A DNA stretch of 64,000 nucleotides from JARFPW01 sp035464655 (GTDB lineage: Bacteria > Gemmatimonadota > Gemmatimonadetes > Palauibacterales > Palauibacteraceae): positions 9,305-73,304 of the forward strand of contig DATHRZ010000009.1 of NCBI GenBank assembly GCA_035464655.1. Reading direction: 5' to 3'. The number at the start of each line of letters is the position of its first letter. The stretch's first letter is position 1. Positions 41,016 to 48,546 of the stretch are shown in pieces. Both the position numbers and the translations under genes were made by a program. The notes beneath the pieces are model-generated. The model was not told the DNA's origin. It saw only the letters and a list, made by a program, of their open reading frames with translations, and did no database searches.

Positions 41016-41882
41016 CTAGGGGGGAACGGCGGGGTCTTCCGGGTCTGGTGGCGGCTCGCTCGGCTCGATAGGGGTGACTTCGGCGGCGGCCGGGGGCTCG
41101 CGGACTTCCAGGGGCACATCCTCCGCCGCGGGTTCCTCGATGCCGAGGCGGCGGTCGAGGAAGGTGACCTGGCGCATGCGCTCGAGCAGGGTTTCGACGC
41201 GGCGGGCGTAGTAGGTGCTCGTGACGCCCGGGTGCCACTGGCTCGGGCGCGGCAGGGCTGCGGCTAGCATGGCCGCCTCACGTTGCGACAGCGCCGAGGC
41301 GGGCTTGCCGAAATAGTGGCGTCCGGCGGCCTCAGCGCCGTATATGCCGGGACCGAATTCCACCACGTTCAGGTACAGTTCGAGGATTCGGTCCTTGGTC
41401 AGGTGCCCCTCGAGCTGCTTCGTCAGGATCACCTCTCGCCCTTTGCGCAACGGGTTGCGCGACGGGCTGAGCCACAGGTTCTTGGCGAGTTGCTGGGTGA
41501 TCGTCGAGGCGCCGCGCGGTGCCTCCCTCTCTTCGATCGCCCGGCGAATCGCCTGCTCGATCTCGTGGGTCGAAAAACCCCCGTGCGAGAAGAATTCGAG
41601 GTCCTCGCCGACGATGACGGCCTCCTCGAGGTGCGGCGAGATCCGCGAGGCGGGTACCCACGTCCACGCGGGCGCGCGGCCCGACCGTTCGACGTACCGG
41701 TCGATGAACGCCGTGCGGTCGGGGTTGGCGTCGCGGAGCGCGGCCACGTCGGGCCAGGTCAACGCCTCGTACCCCACCCAGAGCGCTCCGAAGCCGACGA
41801 GCCCGGCCGCGAGGCGCCGGAGGATTCTTCGGCGCGCGGGCGCCGATGTCAGGGACTCGTCGGAATCTCGCTCCCGTGACAC
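41016..41882 (-). CDS. mtgA: Monofunctional peptidoglycan glycosyltransferase
   Basis: GT51 enzyme polymerising lipid II. One anchor helix (LAAGLVGFGALWVGYEAL), the catalytic Glu motif VGEDLEFFSHGGF, then ASTITQQLAKNLWLS, LEGHLTKDRILELYLN and the YFGKPASALSQREAAML block are present. A Pro/Glu-rich tail follows. The frame is open back to 42014, but that stretch encodes the haem-binding end of the upstream cytochrome in another frame, so I place the start at GTG 41880-41882. There is no good ribosome site, so coupling to the cytochrome is likely. Why it ends this operon is unclear. Confidence 0.88.
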   Translation of the reverse strand: MSRERDSDESLTSAPARRRILRRLAAGLVGFGALWVGYEALTWPDVAALRDANPDRTAFIDRYVERSGRAPAWTWVPASRISPHLEEAVIVGEDLEFFSHGGFSTHEIEQAIRRAIEEREAPRGASTITQQLAKNLWLSPSRNPLRKGREVILTKQLEGHLTKDRILELYLNVVEFGPGIYGAEAAGRHYFGKPASALSQREAAMLAAALPRPSQWHPGVTSTYYARRVETLLERMRQVTFLDRRLGIEEPAAEDVPLEVREPPAAAEVTPIEPSEPPPDPEDPAVPP

Positions 41883-42073
41883 GCCGTGCACATCTGCGGG
41901 TTCGCCCTCAGGAGCGTCTCCGCGTCGAAGTCCGGACCGTGCGGATCGATTCCGCGCCCACCGGTCGAGGAATGACATGCGAGGCAATCTCGCTCGACGT
42001 GACACGAGGCGCACGTCTCGAGATTGAAGCGCGCCGCGGCCCCGTGGGGCAGCACCGTGATGTTGACGCGATC
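41849..42073 (-). other. +1-frame extension of the 16-haem cytochrome (3 more haem sites)
   Basis: Continuing from CCC (42075-42077) in the +1 frame, skipping one T, gives 74 codons beginning DRVNITVLPHGAAARFNLE and holding CASCH, CLACH and CTACH, with a stop at 41849-41851. It has no start codon or signal peptide of its own, and it repeats the last three-haem module of the zero frame (PHGPDFD occurs in both). It is therefore either reached by +1 frameshifting at CCC TGA or separated by a recent frameshift mutation or assembly error. Confidence 0.72.
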
Positions 42074-42276
42074 AGGGGAGGATCTGCCTTGCCGCATGGC
42101 AGACGGCGCACGACTGGAGGCTGGCGTTCGACACGCGGTCCGGATCGAAGTCCGGACCGTGGGGACTGATGCGAAGTCCCGACTTGGCGGAATGGCAACG
42201 CAGGCAGGATGTCTGCTGATGGCAGGACGAACAGGCCTCGAGACCCTGGCGCGCCGCCCGCCCGTGCTCGAACAAC
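41855..42276 (-). repeat. Tandem three-haem modules at the cytochrome C-terminus
   Basis: Two adjacent copies of about 65 residues: one in the zero frame (CSSCH, CLRCH, PHGPDFD, CAVCH), one in the +1 frame (CASCH, CLACH, PHGPDFD, CTACH). A 17-base direct repeat, TCGAAGTCCGGACCGTG, is at 42145-42161 and 41925-41941. Confidence 0.7.
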
Positions 42277-43553
42277 CAATCGGGCTGGGCATCGTGGAAG
42301 GCACCACCCGCGCCGTCGGCGACGCCGACCGTCACCCCGACGCCCTGATGACAGCTTCGACAGAACGCCTCGGTCGAATGACAGTCAGTGCAGCTGGTCT
42401 GCACCGCGAACGCCTCCGCTCCGTGCCGCTGCAGGAAGTTCTCCGGATGATACCCGGACGTCGGCGAATTCATCGGTACCGCTGCGTCTCCCCGCGCGGA
42501 CCGAGTCGGAACCGCGTCGTGACACGCTGCACATTCCCGTTCCACGTGGCACGAAGTGCAGTTCGGAAGATTGGCCGCCGCCGCAGCGGCATGCTGCGAC
42601 CCGAAGTCCGGGATGTGGCCGGGCGCTCGCGTCCGCGCGACAGTGACGCCCGCGAGGCCCACCTCGGAGGGATCCGGCAGCGCGGCGATCTCGGGTATGC
42701 GGGCCTCTCCGTGGCACGTGCGGCAGCTCGGCTCGGCATGGCACGACGCGCACGATAGCGAACCCCCGACCACGCGCTTCGCGTGACTGAACTCCCAGCC
42801 GTCCTCCCGGTGGCTCTCGGGCTCCGGCCACTCTCCGGCCCGTCCCGCGAGCAGCTCTGCGACGCGCCGATCCGACCCAAGGGAACGGATCTCGTCGAGC
42901 TCGGCGGCATTCAGGTGGCAGCGGGCACAGCTCTCCTCGGCGTGACAGACCGCGCAACTCCCCAGCTCTGCTTCCGCCGCCTCCCCGTGCGACAGGATGA
43001 ACGATTCGGCCGCGTGTGTAGGAGGTTCCGGAAATGCCGCGATACGCGAGACGGACAACTCCGGAACTTCGACCAGGATGGCGTGGCACTCTGCGCAGAC
43101 GGCTTCGTCGGCCAGATGCTCCGGAGCCTCGTGTGCGTGACAGCTCACGCAGATCTCGGGTGCGGCCCGCGTGATCGCCATACTTGGCAGATCCGGCTGC
43201 AGCGGGCCGTGGCACCCGGCACAACGCAACTCTTCGTCGCCCGCGGCATGCACCGCCTCGACGTGCCGCACGTGTACGAACTCGAGGTTCGATGCGGTAC
43301 GCGTCGGGGCCGCCCACGTCACGGTGTTCTCACGCTCCCCGTCGTGGCAGCGGATACAGTCGCGCGGTTCGACGGAGAAGTACCGATCTTCGTCGCCCTC
43401 CGGGATACCGGCATGGCAGCCGAGGCAGGTGGGGAACAGCCCGGCGTGCGCCTCGTGGGGAAAGCCGTCGGAATGGACCATCGAGACGACCACGCCGCCG
43501 GTCAATCCGATCGCGACCGATGTCAGCAGTGCCAGCACAATTCGCCGGATCAT
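42072..43553 (-). CDS. 16-haem c-type cytochrome (zero-frame product)
   Basis: A signal-anchor (RRIVLALLTSVAIGLTGGVVVS) is followed by 16 CXXCH sites across 493 residues, often in close pairs such as CAVCH/CARCH, CTSCH/CAACH and CSSCH/CLRCH. Such spacing is typical of periplasmic electron-wire cytochromes. The frame ends ILP-stop, immediately behind the last haem; three more haem sites continue in the +1 frame. It is co-transcribed with the outer-membrane barrel gene (4-base overlap), which suggests it fills or feeds that barrel. Electron partner and substrate are unknown. Confidence 0.88.
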   Translation of the reverse strand: MIRRIVLALLTSVAIGLTGGVVVSMVHSDGFPHEAHAGLFPTCLGCHAGIPEGDEDRYFSVEPRDCIRCHDGERENTVTWAAPTRTASNLEFVHVRHVEAVHAAGDEELRCAGCHGPLQPDLPSMAITRAAPEICVSCHAHEAPEHLADEAVCAECHAILVEVPELSVSRIAAFPEPPTHAAESFILSHGEAAEAELGSCAVCHAEESCARCHLNAAELDEIRSLGSDRRVAELLAGRAGEWPEPESHREDGWEFSHAKRVVGGSLSCASCHAEPSCRTCHGEARIPEIAALPDPSEVGLAGVTVARTRAPGHIPDFGSQHAAAAAANLPNCTSCHVERECAACHDAVPTRSARGDAAVPMNSPTSGYHPENFLQRHGAEAFAVQTSCTDCHSTEAFCRSCHQGVGVTVGVADGAGGAFHDAQPDWLFEHGRAARQGLEACSSCHQQTSCLRCHSAKSGLRISPHGPDFDPDRVSNASLQSCAVCHAARQILP

Positions 43554-45010
43554 CGCTGCCCCCCGGTGTCCGTTCCGAAGCTGTAGGAGAGCGAGCCGTA
43601 TACGCGAACTTGTGTCCAGTCACCGTCCACCGGGCGCTCCTTAGCTTCGATCCAGTATACGGCGCCGCCGGCGTTCAACGACAACTCGCCAAGTCCGATT
43701 GCGCCGTCGACACCCACGCCCGACACGATCTGCTCGTTGAGCCGGAACTCGCCGAACGCCTGGGTGACCGTTCCGCGGAATGACAGATGTGTATGGTCGT
43801 CGAAGAAGCGGCCGAGACGAACATCACCACCGGAACGCGCGGCCCCGAAGCCTCGCTCACTATGGTACCCTCCCGAAGCAAACCACGGCCCGCCCCGCCA
43901 GTCGGCATTAGCGAGTATCCGCCAGCCGTCGTCCCGGAGGCCGGATTCGGCCGGCCCGGCACTCGTCTCCTCGTAGCTTCGGCGCGCGCCACCGGCCCGC
44001 AGCTGGAGACCGAGCGAAGGCGCGGACCAGGCCAGTGACAGGCGGCCCTCGTTGAAACCGACCGGGTTGAACGCGCCCCATATCGTCCAGAGCTCGAAGA
44101 ACGGGGTATAGTGGCGCGCCTCGGCCGTGGCCTCGAGACGCGACACGACGGGCGTGTTGACGCGGAGGCGCAGATCGTTGAACTGCTCGTAGCTGAAGTC
44201 GTACTCGCCCGACGCTTCGACGACGGCCGGACCGAGGAACGCCCTGGCGTCGAGCGCAAGGCGCTCGGTGTACAGCGCGAGTCGATCGGTCCGGATCTCG
44301 CGCTGGTAACTGACGCGACCCGAGGCGATGTCGCCGATCCGGGCACCCGCTTCCGCCCCGAGAATGAACCCCCGGTCGTCGGGCGCGAGGGGATCCGAGC
44401 GGGCCAGCAGGTCGCCCGAACGCGGGAAATTTAATCCGCGGGCGAGTGCCCATCCTCCGTACACTTCCACCCAGAGCGGGTCCCATTTTCGCCACAGGAA
44501 GGCGCCGCCGTCGAAGTTGTAGTAGCCCAGCCCGTCGCGGCGGACCAGGCGACCGGCCCGGGCCCGGAACAGTGATCGGTCGTAGTCGAGGTAGGCGCTG
44601 ACCGCCTCGAATTTCTCCGATGACAGCGGCCAGAAGTCGTCGGTCCCGTAGCGTCCTCGCACATGTACGCGGGCGGAGAGCCCCTGGATCCCGCTCCAAC
44701 CCGTGACTCGCGCCTCCTGCGTAGTGACGCCGACGGACTCGACCTCGCCGGCGCCGAACCAGCGACAGAAATCGCCCTGCAGACAGGTGACGACGGTCCC
44801 GTCCGGGAGGCGGCGGCGGAGCGATGTCCCTTCCACCTCTTCCACCGGCAGGCTGTCCCTGACCAGAGGTCGGACCTCCAGATAGCTCCCTCCGACCGTG
44901 ACTTCCGCGCGGTATCCCTGCCCCGCGACAGGCTCGGCCGTCACCAGCGCAAACGAGATCGAGCCCGCGGCGAGCACGATGCCGCGGCCCCACGAAGGCA
45001 TCCCCGTCAT
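43550..45010 (-). CDS. Outer-membrane beta-barrel protein of the cytochrome cluster
   Basis: A signal peptide ending VAGQG, then about 450 residues of alternating strands with aromatic girdles (RVHVRGRYG, FEAVSAYLDYDRSLFRARAGRLV) ending in a final strand (VRVYGSLSYSFG), as in barrels of 18 or more strands. Near the N-terminus is CLQGDFCRWF, a Cys pair. The location between two multihaem cytochromes suggests a porin sheath for an electron conduit like MtrB of the porin-cytochrome systems (inference; no direct homology claimed). ATG 45008-45010 overlaps the upstream stop as ATGA. Confidence 0.78.
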   Translation of the reverse strand: MTGMPSWGRGIVLAAGSISFALVTAEPVAGQGYRAEVTVGGSYLEVRPLVRDSLPVEEVEGTSLRRRLPDGTVVTCLQGDFCRWFGAGEVESVGVTTQEARVTGWSGIQGLSARVHVRGRYGTDDFWPLSSEKFEAVSAYLDYDRSLFRARAGRLVRRDGLGYYNFDGGAFLWRKWDPLWVEVYGGWALARGLNFPRSGDLLARSDPLAPDDRGFILGAEAGARIGDIASGRVSYQREIRTDRLALYTERLALDARAFLGPAVVEASGEYDFSYEQFNDLRLRVNTPVVSRLEATAEARHYTPFFELWTIWGAFNPVGFNEGRLSLAWSAPSLGLQLRAGGARRSYEETSAGPAESGLRDDGWRILANADWRGGPWFASGGYHSERGFGAARSGGDVRLGRFFDDHTHLSFRGTVTQAFGEFRLNEQIVSGVGVDGAIGLGELSLNAGGAVYWIEAKERPVDGDWTQVRVYGSLSYSFGTDTGGQR

Positions 45011-45693
45011 GGCCGTAGCACCTCCGGGCTATTCAGCAGATGGCACTCGATACACGCTCCCGGTTGTTCGTGATCGCGCTGGCCGACGTGGCAGGAGACG
45101 CAGAAGTTCCGTTCATCCAGCATCGACGCGTAGTCCACGCCCTCGGCGACGTGGCACCCGGCCGTGCCGCAGCCGGCCAGGTCCACGTGCACGTCCTCCG
45201 CGTGGACGCCGATCGGTGGCTCCGAGTGGCAGGCCAGGCAGTCGCTCCCCGCCTTGTGGTGGTCGGTGTGACAGCTGGAGCACTGCGCCTGTGCCTTCAG
45301 AACCGCGTCGCCGGTGTGACACGAGGAGCACGAGACGCCTCCATGGATACCGTGATCGAACGTCAGCGAGCGATTACGCTCCACGTTGGACGGAAGTTGA
45401 AATGTCACGAGCCGCCGCAACGGTTCGGGAGCGATCTCTTCAGCCGCGTGACAGCGCTGACACTGTCCGTATCCGACATTCACGTGGTGGCAATCGGCGC
45501 ACCACGTCCGATTCGACACCGTCGTCGCGCTACCGGTACTATGGCAGTCAGCACACTGATAGGCTGCGTGGACCTCATGCTGGAAGCGGGACAAGTCGGA
45601 GATTTCCTGCGCACGAGAAGCCGACGGCAGGACGAGTGCCACCAGCACTGCCGCTGAGCAACGTGTGACCACGAGCCGCCCGGGCGTGGTCAT
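45007..45693 (-). CDS. 9-haem periplasmic c-type cytochrome
   Basis: A Sec signal (AAVLVALVLPSASRAQ) and 228 residues with eight CXXCH sites plus one CX4CH (CGTAGCH). Histidines outside the motifs are frequent (HEVH, DHGIHGG, HTDHH), fitting bis-His ligation. It begins inside the last codons of the cytochrome b gene (ATGA) and ends inside the barrel gene start, so it is translated as part of the operon. It could accept electrons from the Rieske/cytochrome b complex, replacing cytochrome c1/f. Confidence 0.88.
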   Translation of the reverse strand: MTTPGRLVVTRCSAAVLVALVLPSASRAQEISDLSRFQHEVHAAYQCADCHSTGSATTVSNRTWCADCHHVNVGYGQCQRCHAAEEIAPEPLRRLVTFQLPSNVERNRSLTFDHGIHGGVSCSSCHTGDAVLKAQAQCSSCHTDHHKAGSDCLACHSEPPIGVHAEDVHVDLAGCGTAGCHVAEGVDYASMLDERNFCVSCHVGQRDHEQPGACIECHLLNSPEVLRP

Positions 45694-46808
45694 GGTCCGC
45701 CTGCCGTCACATCGGGTACGGCTTCCGTATAGCCGAGATAGGTCATCACGAGGATGAAGATGATCATGGCCCACCACACGTACTGCAGGTAATCGAGGGC
45801 GGCGTGCGCCTTCTCTCCTTCGCGCCGACGGTCGATGAACGGCACGAAGACGAGCACGACGGCCGCCAGGCCGAACCCGAGGATTCCCACGATCTCGCCC
45901 TCGATGCCGAGAATGTGCGCCGGCAAGTACTTCAACGTCTGGAACATGAACATGAAGTACCACTCCGGCTTGATTCCCGCGGGCGCCGACGCGAAGGGGT
46001 CCGCTTTCTCTCCCAACTCGGCCGGCAAATACGCCGCCAGCGCAGCGACGATCGCCAGTGCCGCCAACCAGCCCACGAGATCGCGGAGCAAGAAATGCGG
46101 CATGAAGGGTAGCGAGCGTCCAGTCCGTCCGCTCCGCTCGACGCTGGGGGGCGTGCTCATTCCGTGCTTCTGAACCAGGTAGACGTGGAGAGCGAGGAGC
46201 CCGACGATCAGCGTCGGCAGCACGGCGGCGTGGAAGGCGTAGAACCTGGTAAGCGTGGCACCACTCACGTCGTCACCACCACGCAGGAGCCGCAGCATGC
46301 CTTCGCCGACCACCGGCACGACCCCGACGATCTGCGTACCGACACGCGTCGCAAAGTACGCTAGCTGATTCCACGGGAGAAGATAGCCGGTGAAGCCGAA
46401 CCCCAGCGATATGACCAGTAGACCCGCCCCGGTGAGCCACGTGAGCTCGCGTGGGGGACGGTACGCGCGCAGCAACAGAACGCTGAACATGTGCAGGAAC
46501 AGCGTGGCGATCATCAGGTTTGCCGCCCAGTGGTGGATCGACCGGATCAGCCAGCCGAACTTCACTTCGGTCATGATGAAGCGGATCGACTCGTACGCTT
46601 CGGATGCACTTGGACGGTAGTAGAACAGGAGCAGAATGCCGGTACCGACCTGGACGATGAACAGGAAGAGCGTCATCCCGCCCAGGTAGTACCAGATCGT
46701 GTGCTTGTGGACCGGAACTTCCTTCTTACGCGCGAGGCGCTCGAAGCCGGCCAGGCCGAGCCGGCTGTCGAACCACTCCCAGAGACGACCGCGCTCGCCG
46801 AAAGCCAT
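45690..46808 (-). CDS. Cytochrome b of a bc/b6f-type quinol oxidoreductase
   Basis: The b-haem His pairs are SIHHWAANLMIATLFLHMF (13 residues between) and FHAAVLPTLIVGLLALHVYL (14 between); the 14-residue spacing is the b6f-type arrangement. The Qo-site motif is PEWY in GIKPEWYFMF. The b6-like part and the subunit IV-like part are fused in one 372-residue chain of about seven helices. It oxidises quinol (probably menaquinol). The start overlaps the Rieske stop by one base. No cytochrome c1 or f gene is present; multihaem cytochromes flank it instead. Confidence 0.92.
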   Translation of the reverse strand: MAFGERGRLWEWFDSRLGLAGFERLARKKEVPVHKHTIWYYLGGMTLFLFIVQVGTGILLLFYYRPSASEAYESIRFIMTEVKFGWLIRSIHHWAANLMIATLFLHMFSVLLLRAYRPPRELTWLTGAGLLVISLGFGFTGYLLPWNQLAYFATRVGTQIVGVVPVVGEGMLRLLRGGDDVSGATLTRFYAFHAAVLPTLIVGLLALHVYLVQKHGMSTPPSVERSGRTGRSLPFMPHFLLRDLVGWLAALAIVAALAAYLPAELGEKADPFASAPAGIKPEWYFMFMFQTLKYLPAHILGIEGEIVGILGFGLAAVVLVFVPFIDRRREGEKAHAALDYLQYVWWAMIIFILVMTYLGYTEAVPDVTAGGP

Positions 46809-47287
46809 CAGCTTTCCTTGCTGACGATGATCTTGTCACCTTGCTCGACGACGGAGTACCTGGTCAGCGGTCTCGGGGGCGGCCCCTCGATGTTCGTCCC
46901 ATTCAGATCGTAATGACCGTTGTGACACGCACACCAGATATGGCTGAGGTCATCGCGATATTGGACGATGCAGTCCAGGTGGGTGCACATGCCGTCGAAC
47001 GCCTTGAGCTCGCCCTTGGGAGTACGAACAATCATCCCGGGCCGGGAACCGAATCGGAAGATCTGGCCGCTGTTCGGGGGGATGTCGCGTGGACTGATGG
47101 GAAGCGTGACCTGCGATTCCGCGGACTCTTCCACCTCGGGCGGTACGAGGAAACGGATGATCGGGTACAGGACGGCGACACACAGGGCCCCGGCCCCCGT
47201 GCCAAGCATCCAGTTCAGAAACCGCCGGCGAATGAGGCCGGGCATGGCCGATCCGCTTTCGGGGGGACTTCCGTCGTGTTCGCTCAT
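46808..47287 (-). CDS. Rieske [2Fe-2S] protein
   Basis: An N-terminal Arg pair and membrane anchor (RRRFLNWMLGTGAGALCVAVLY, a possible Tat signal-anchor) precede the cluster-binding loops CTHLDC and CACHNGHYD, which supply two Cys, two His and the stabilising disulfide. It has 159 residues and passes electrons from quinol to a c-type haem. It starts inside the preceding cytochrome's stop (ATGA) and overlaps cytochrome b by one base. Confidence 0.92.
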   Translation of the reverse strand: MSEHDGSPPESGSAMPGLIRRRFLNWMLGTGAGALCVAVLYPIIRFLVPPEVEESAESQVTLPISPRDIPPNSGQIFRFGSRPGMIVRTPKGELKAFDGMCTHLDCIVQYRDDLSHIWCACHNGHYDLNGTNIEGPPPRPLTRYSVVEQGDKIIVSKES

Positions 47288-48546
47288 GCCGATCCCAGTT
47301 GTCGAATCTTGGTCAAGAGCCCGAAGATGAGGACCAGAATCACGACGGTGGACGCCATCAGCCCGGTCCGGCGAGTCCGCAGCTCCTCGAACGCCGCCTC
47401 CCCGGCCCCGTATCCCGTCGCAGCGGCCTCCAAACCCACGGCAATGTGCGCCCGCACAGAGTCGATCTTCGCCGTGTGCATGACGGCGCGCGCGCTCACG
47501 ATCGCGGTCTGCACCCGCGTGAGCTCGAACAGCGCCTCGTCGACAGGCATCCCGGTGTGCTCCGCCTCGCGGAGGAGGGAGTCGGCTTGCGTGTGCACGG
47601 TATTGAGCGAGTTTACCATCGTCAGCATCTCCCGGGCGGCCTGTCCACCTTCGTCCGCGGCACTGTGACATCCCGAACCCGTACACGTGCTCCGTTCGTC
47701 CAGCCCGAGCAACTCGTCGTCGGCGGTCTCGATCGCATGGTTGCCGTGGCACGTTGCGCAGCCCGGGCGATCCAGCCCGTTGAACACGCTGTCGTGAGCG
47801 CTCATGGCGTAGTACTCGCCGATCTGGAAGTGGCACTCCGCACAGACTCTACCCACGGCGGAATGCCCGGGCGGAACGGCGCCGTGGTTTCCGTGACAAT
47901 CGTTGCAGACCGGCGAAGACAGATCACCCCGCTCGTCAAGCATGGCCCAGTGGATGCTCGAGCGGTATTCCTCGAGCTGGTTGGTGGGAATATCATACCC
48001 CGCCATGCGCTCCTCGTCGGCGTGACAGGCTCCGCACGTGTCGGGGACGTTGGCCGGGTGGACGGGCGACCCCGTCACACTGGCGGACTGGATACCGTGG
48101 GTCGAGTGGCAGTCGATGCACGTGGCCACATTGCGATCCCCTTGGACCAGCCGCTCGCCATGACGCGACGTATAGTACGCCTCGACCTGGTCGATGCGGA
48201 TGTCGGGATCGTAGGCGCGCATGAACTCCTGGTTCGAGTGGCAGCGACCGCACATTCCCGGCACACGTTGGCGAGCCGGGGCGGCTACCATGCCGGCATG
48301 AGCCGTCGACTCTGCATCCGACCGCGCGTCCCCACCGTGACAGCCCGTACACGTGAGCCCGGCCGCGAAGTGGACGTCGGATGCCCATCGCGCGGCGGGC
48401 TGGACGAGGTCGATCTCCTCGAGGGACAGGTGGCAGATCATGCACTGGTCCGTGACGCGCTGCTGCGACCGCGCCTCGCCCGGCCCGAGCGGGATGCTCG
48501 CGAGCGACGCGCAGATGATCCAGGTCGAAAGGCGGGCGACCCTCAT
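47284..48546 (-). CDS. 9-haem membrane-anchored c-type cytochrome
   Basis: A signal peptide (WIICASLASIPLGPGEARSQ), eight CXXCH sites and one CX4CH (CTGSGCH) within the first 300 residues, then a helical stretch without haems and a C-terminal membrane helix (LMASTVVILVLIFGLL). It has 420 residues. The helical stretch may be a coiled coil or docking part. ATG 48544-48546 overlaps the upstream gene as ATGA, and the stop overlaps Rieske. It is probably a fixed subunit of the quinol-oxidising complex. Confidence 0.88.
   Translation of the reverse strand: MRVARLSTWIICASLASIPLGPGEARSQQRVTDQCMICHLSLEEIDLVQPAARWASDVHFAAGLTCTGCHGGDARSDAESTAHAGMVAAPARQRVPGMCGRCHSNQEFMRAYDPDIRIDQVEAYYTSRHGERLVQGDRNVATCIDCHSTHGIQSASVTGSPVHPANVPDTCGACHADEERMAGYDIPTNQLEEYRSSIHWAMLDERGDLSSPVCNDCHGNHGAVPPGHSAVGRVCAECHFQIGEYYAMSAHDSVFNGLDRPGCATCHGNHAIETADDELLGLDERSTCTGSGCHSAADEGGQAAREMLTMVNSLNTVHTQADSLLREAEHTGMPVDEALFELTRVQTAIVSARAVMHTAKIDSVRAHIAVGLEAAATGYGAGEAAFEELRTRRTGLMASTVVILVLIFGLLTKIRQLGSA

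Noticed and set aside
41883..42014. N-terminal extension of mtgA to ATG 41978 or 42014
   Set aside because: This stretch encodes conserved haem motifs of the cytochrome in another frame, and the extra residues look random.
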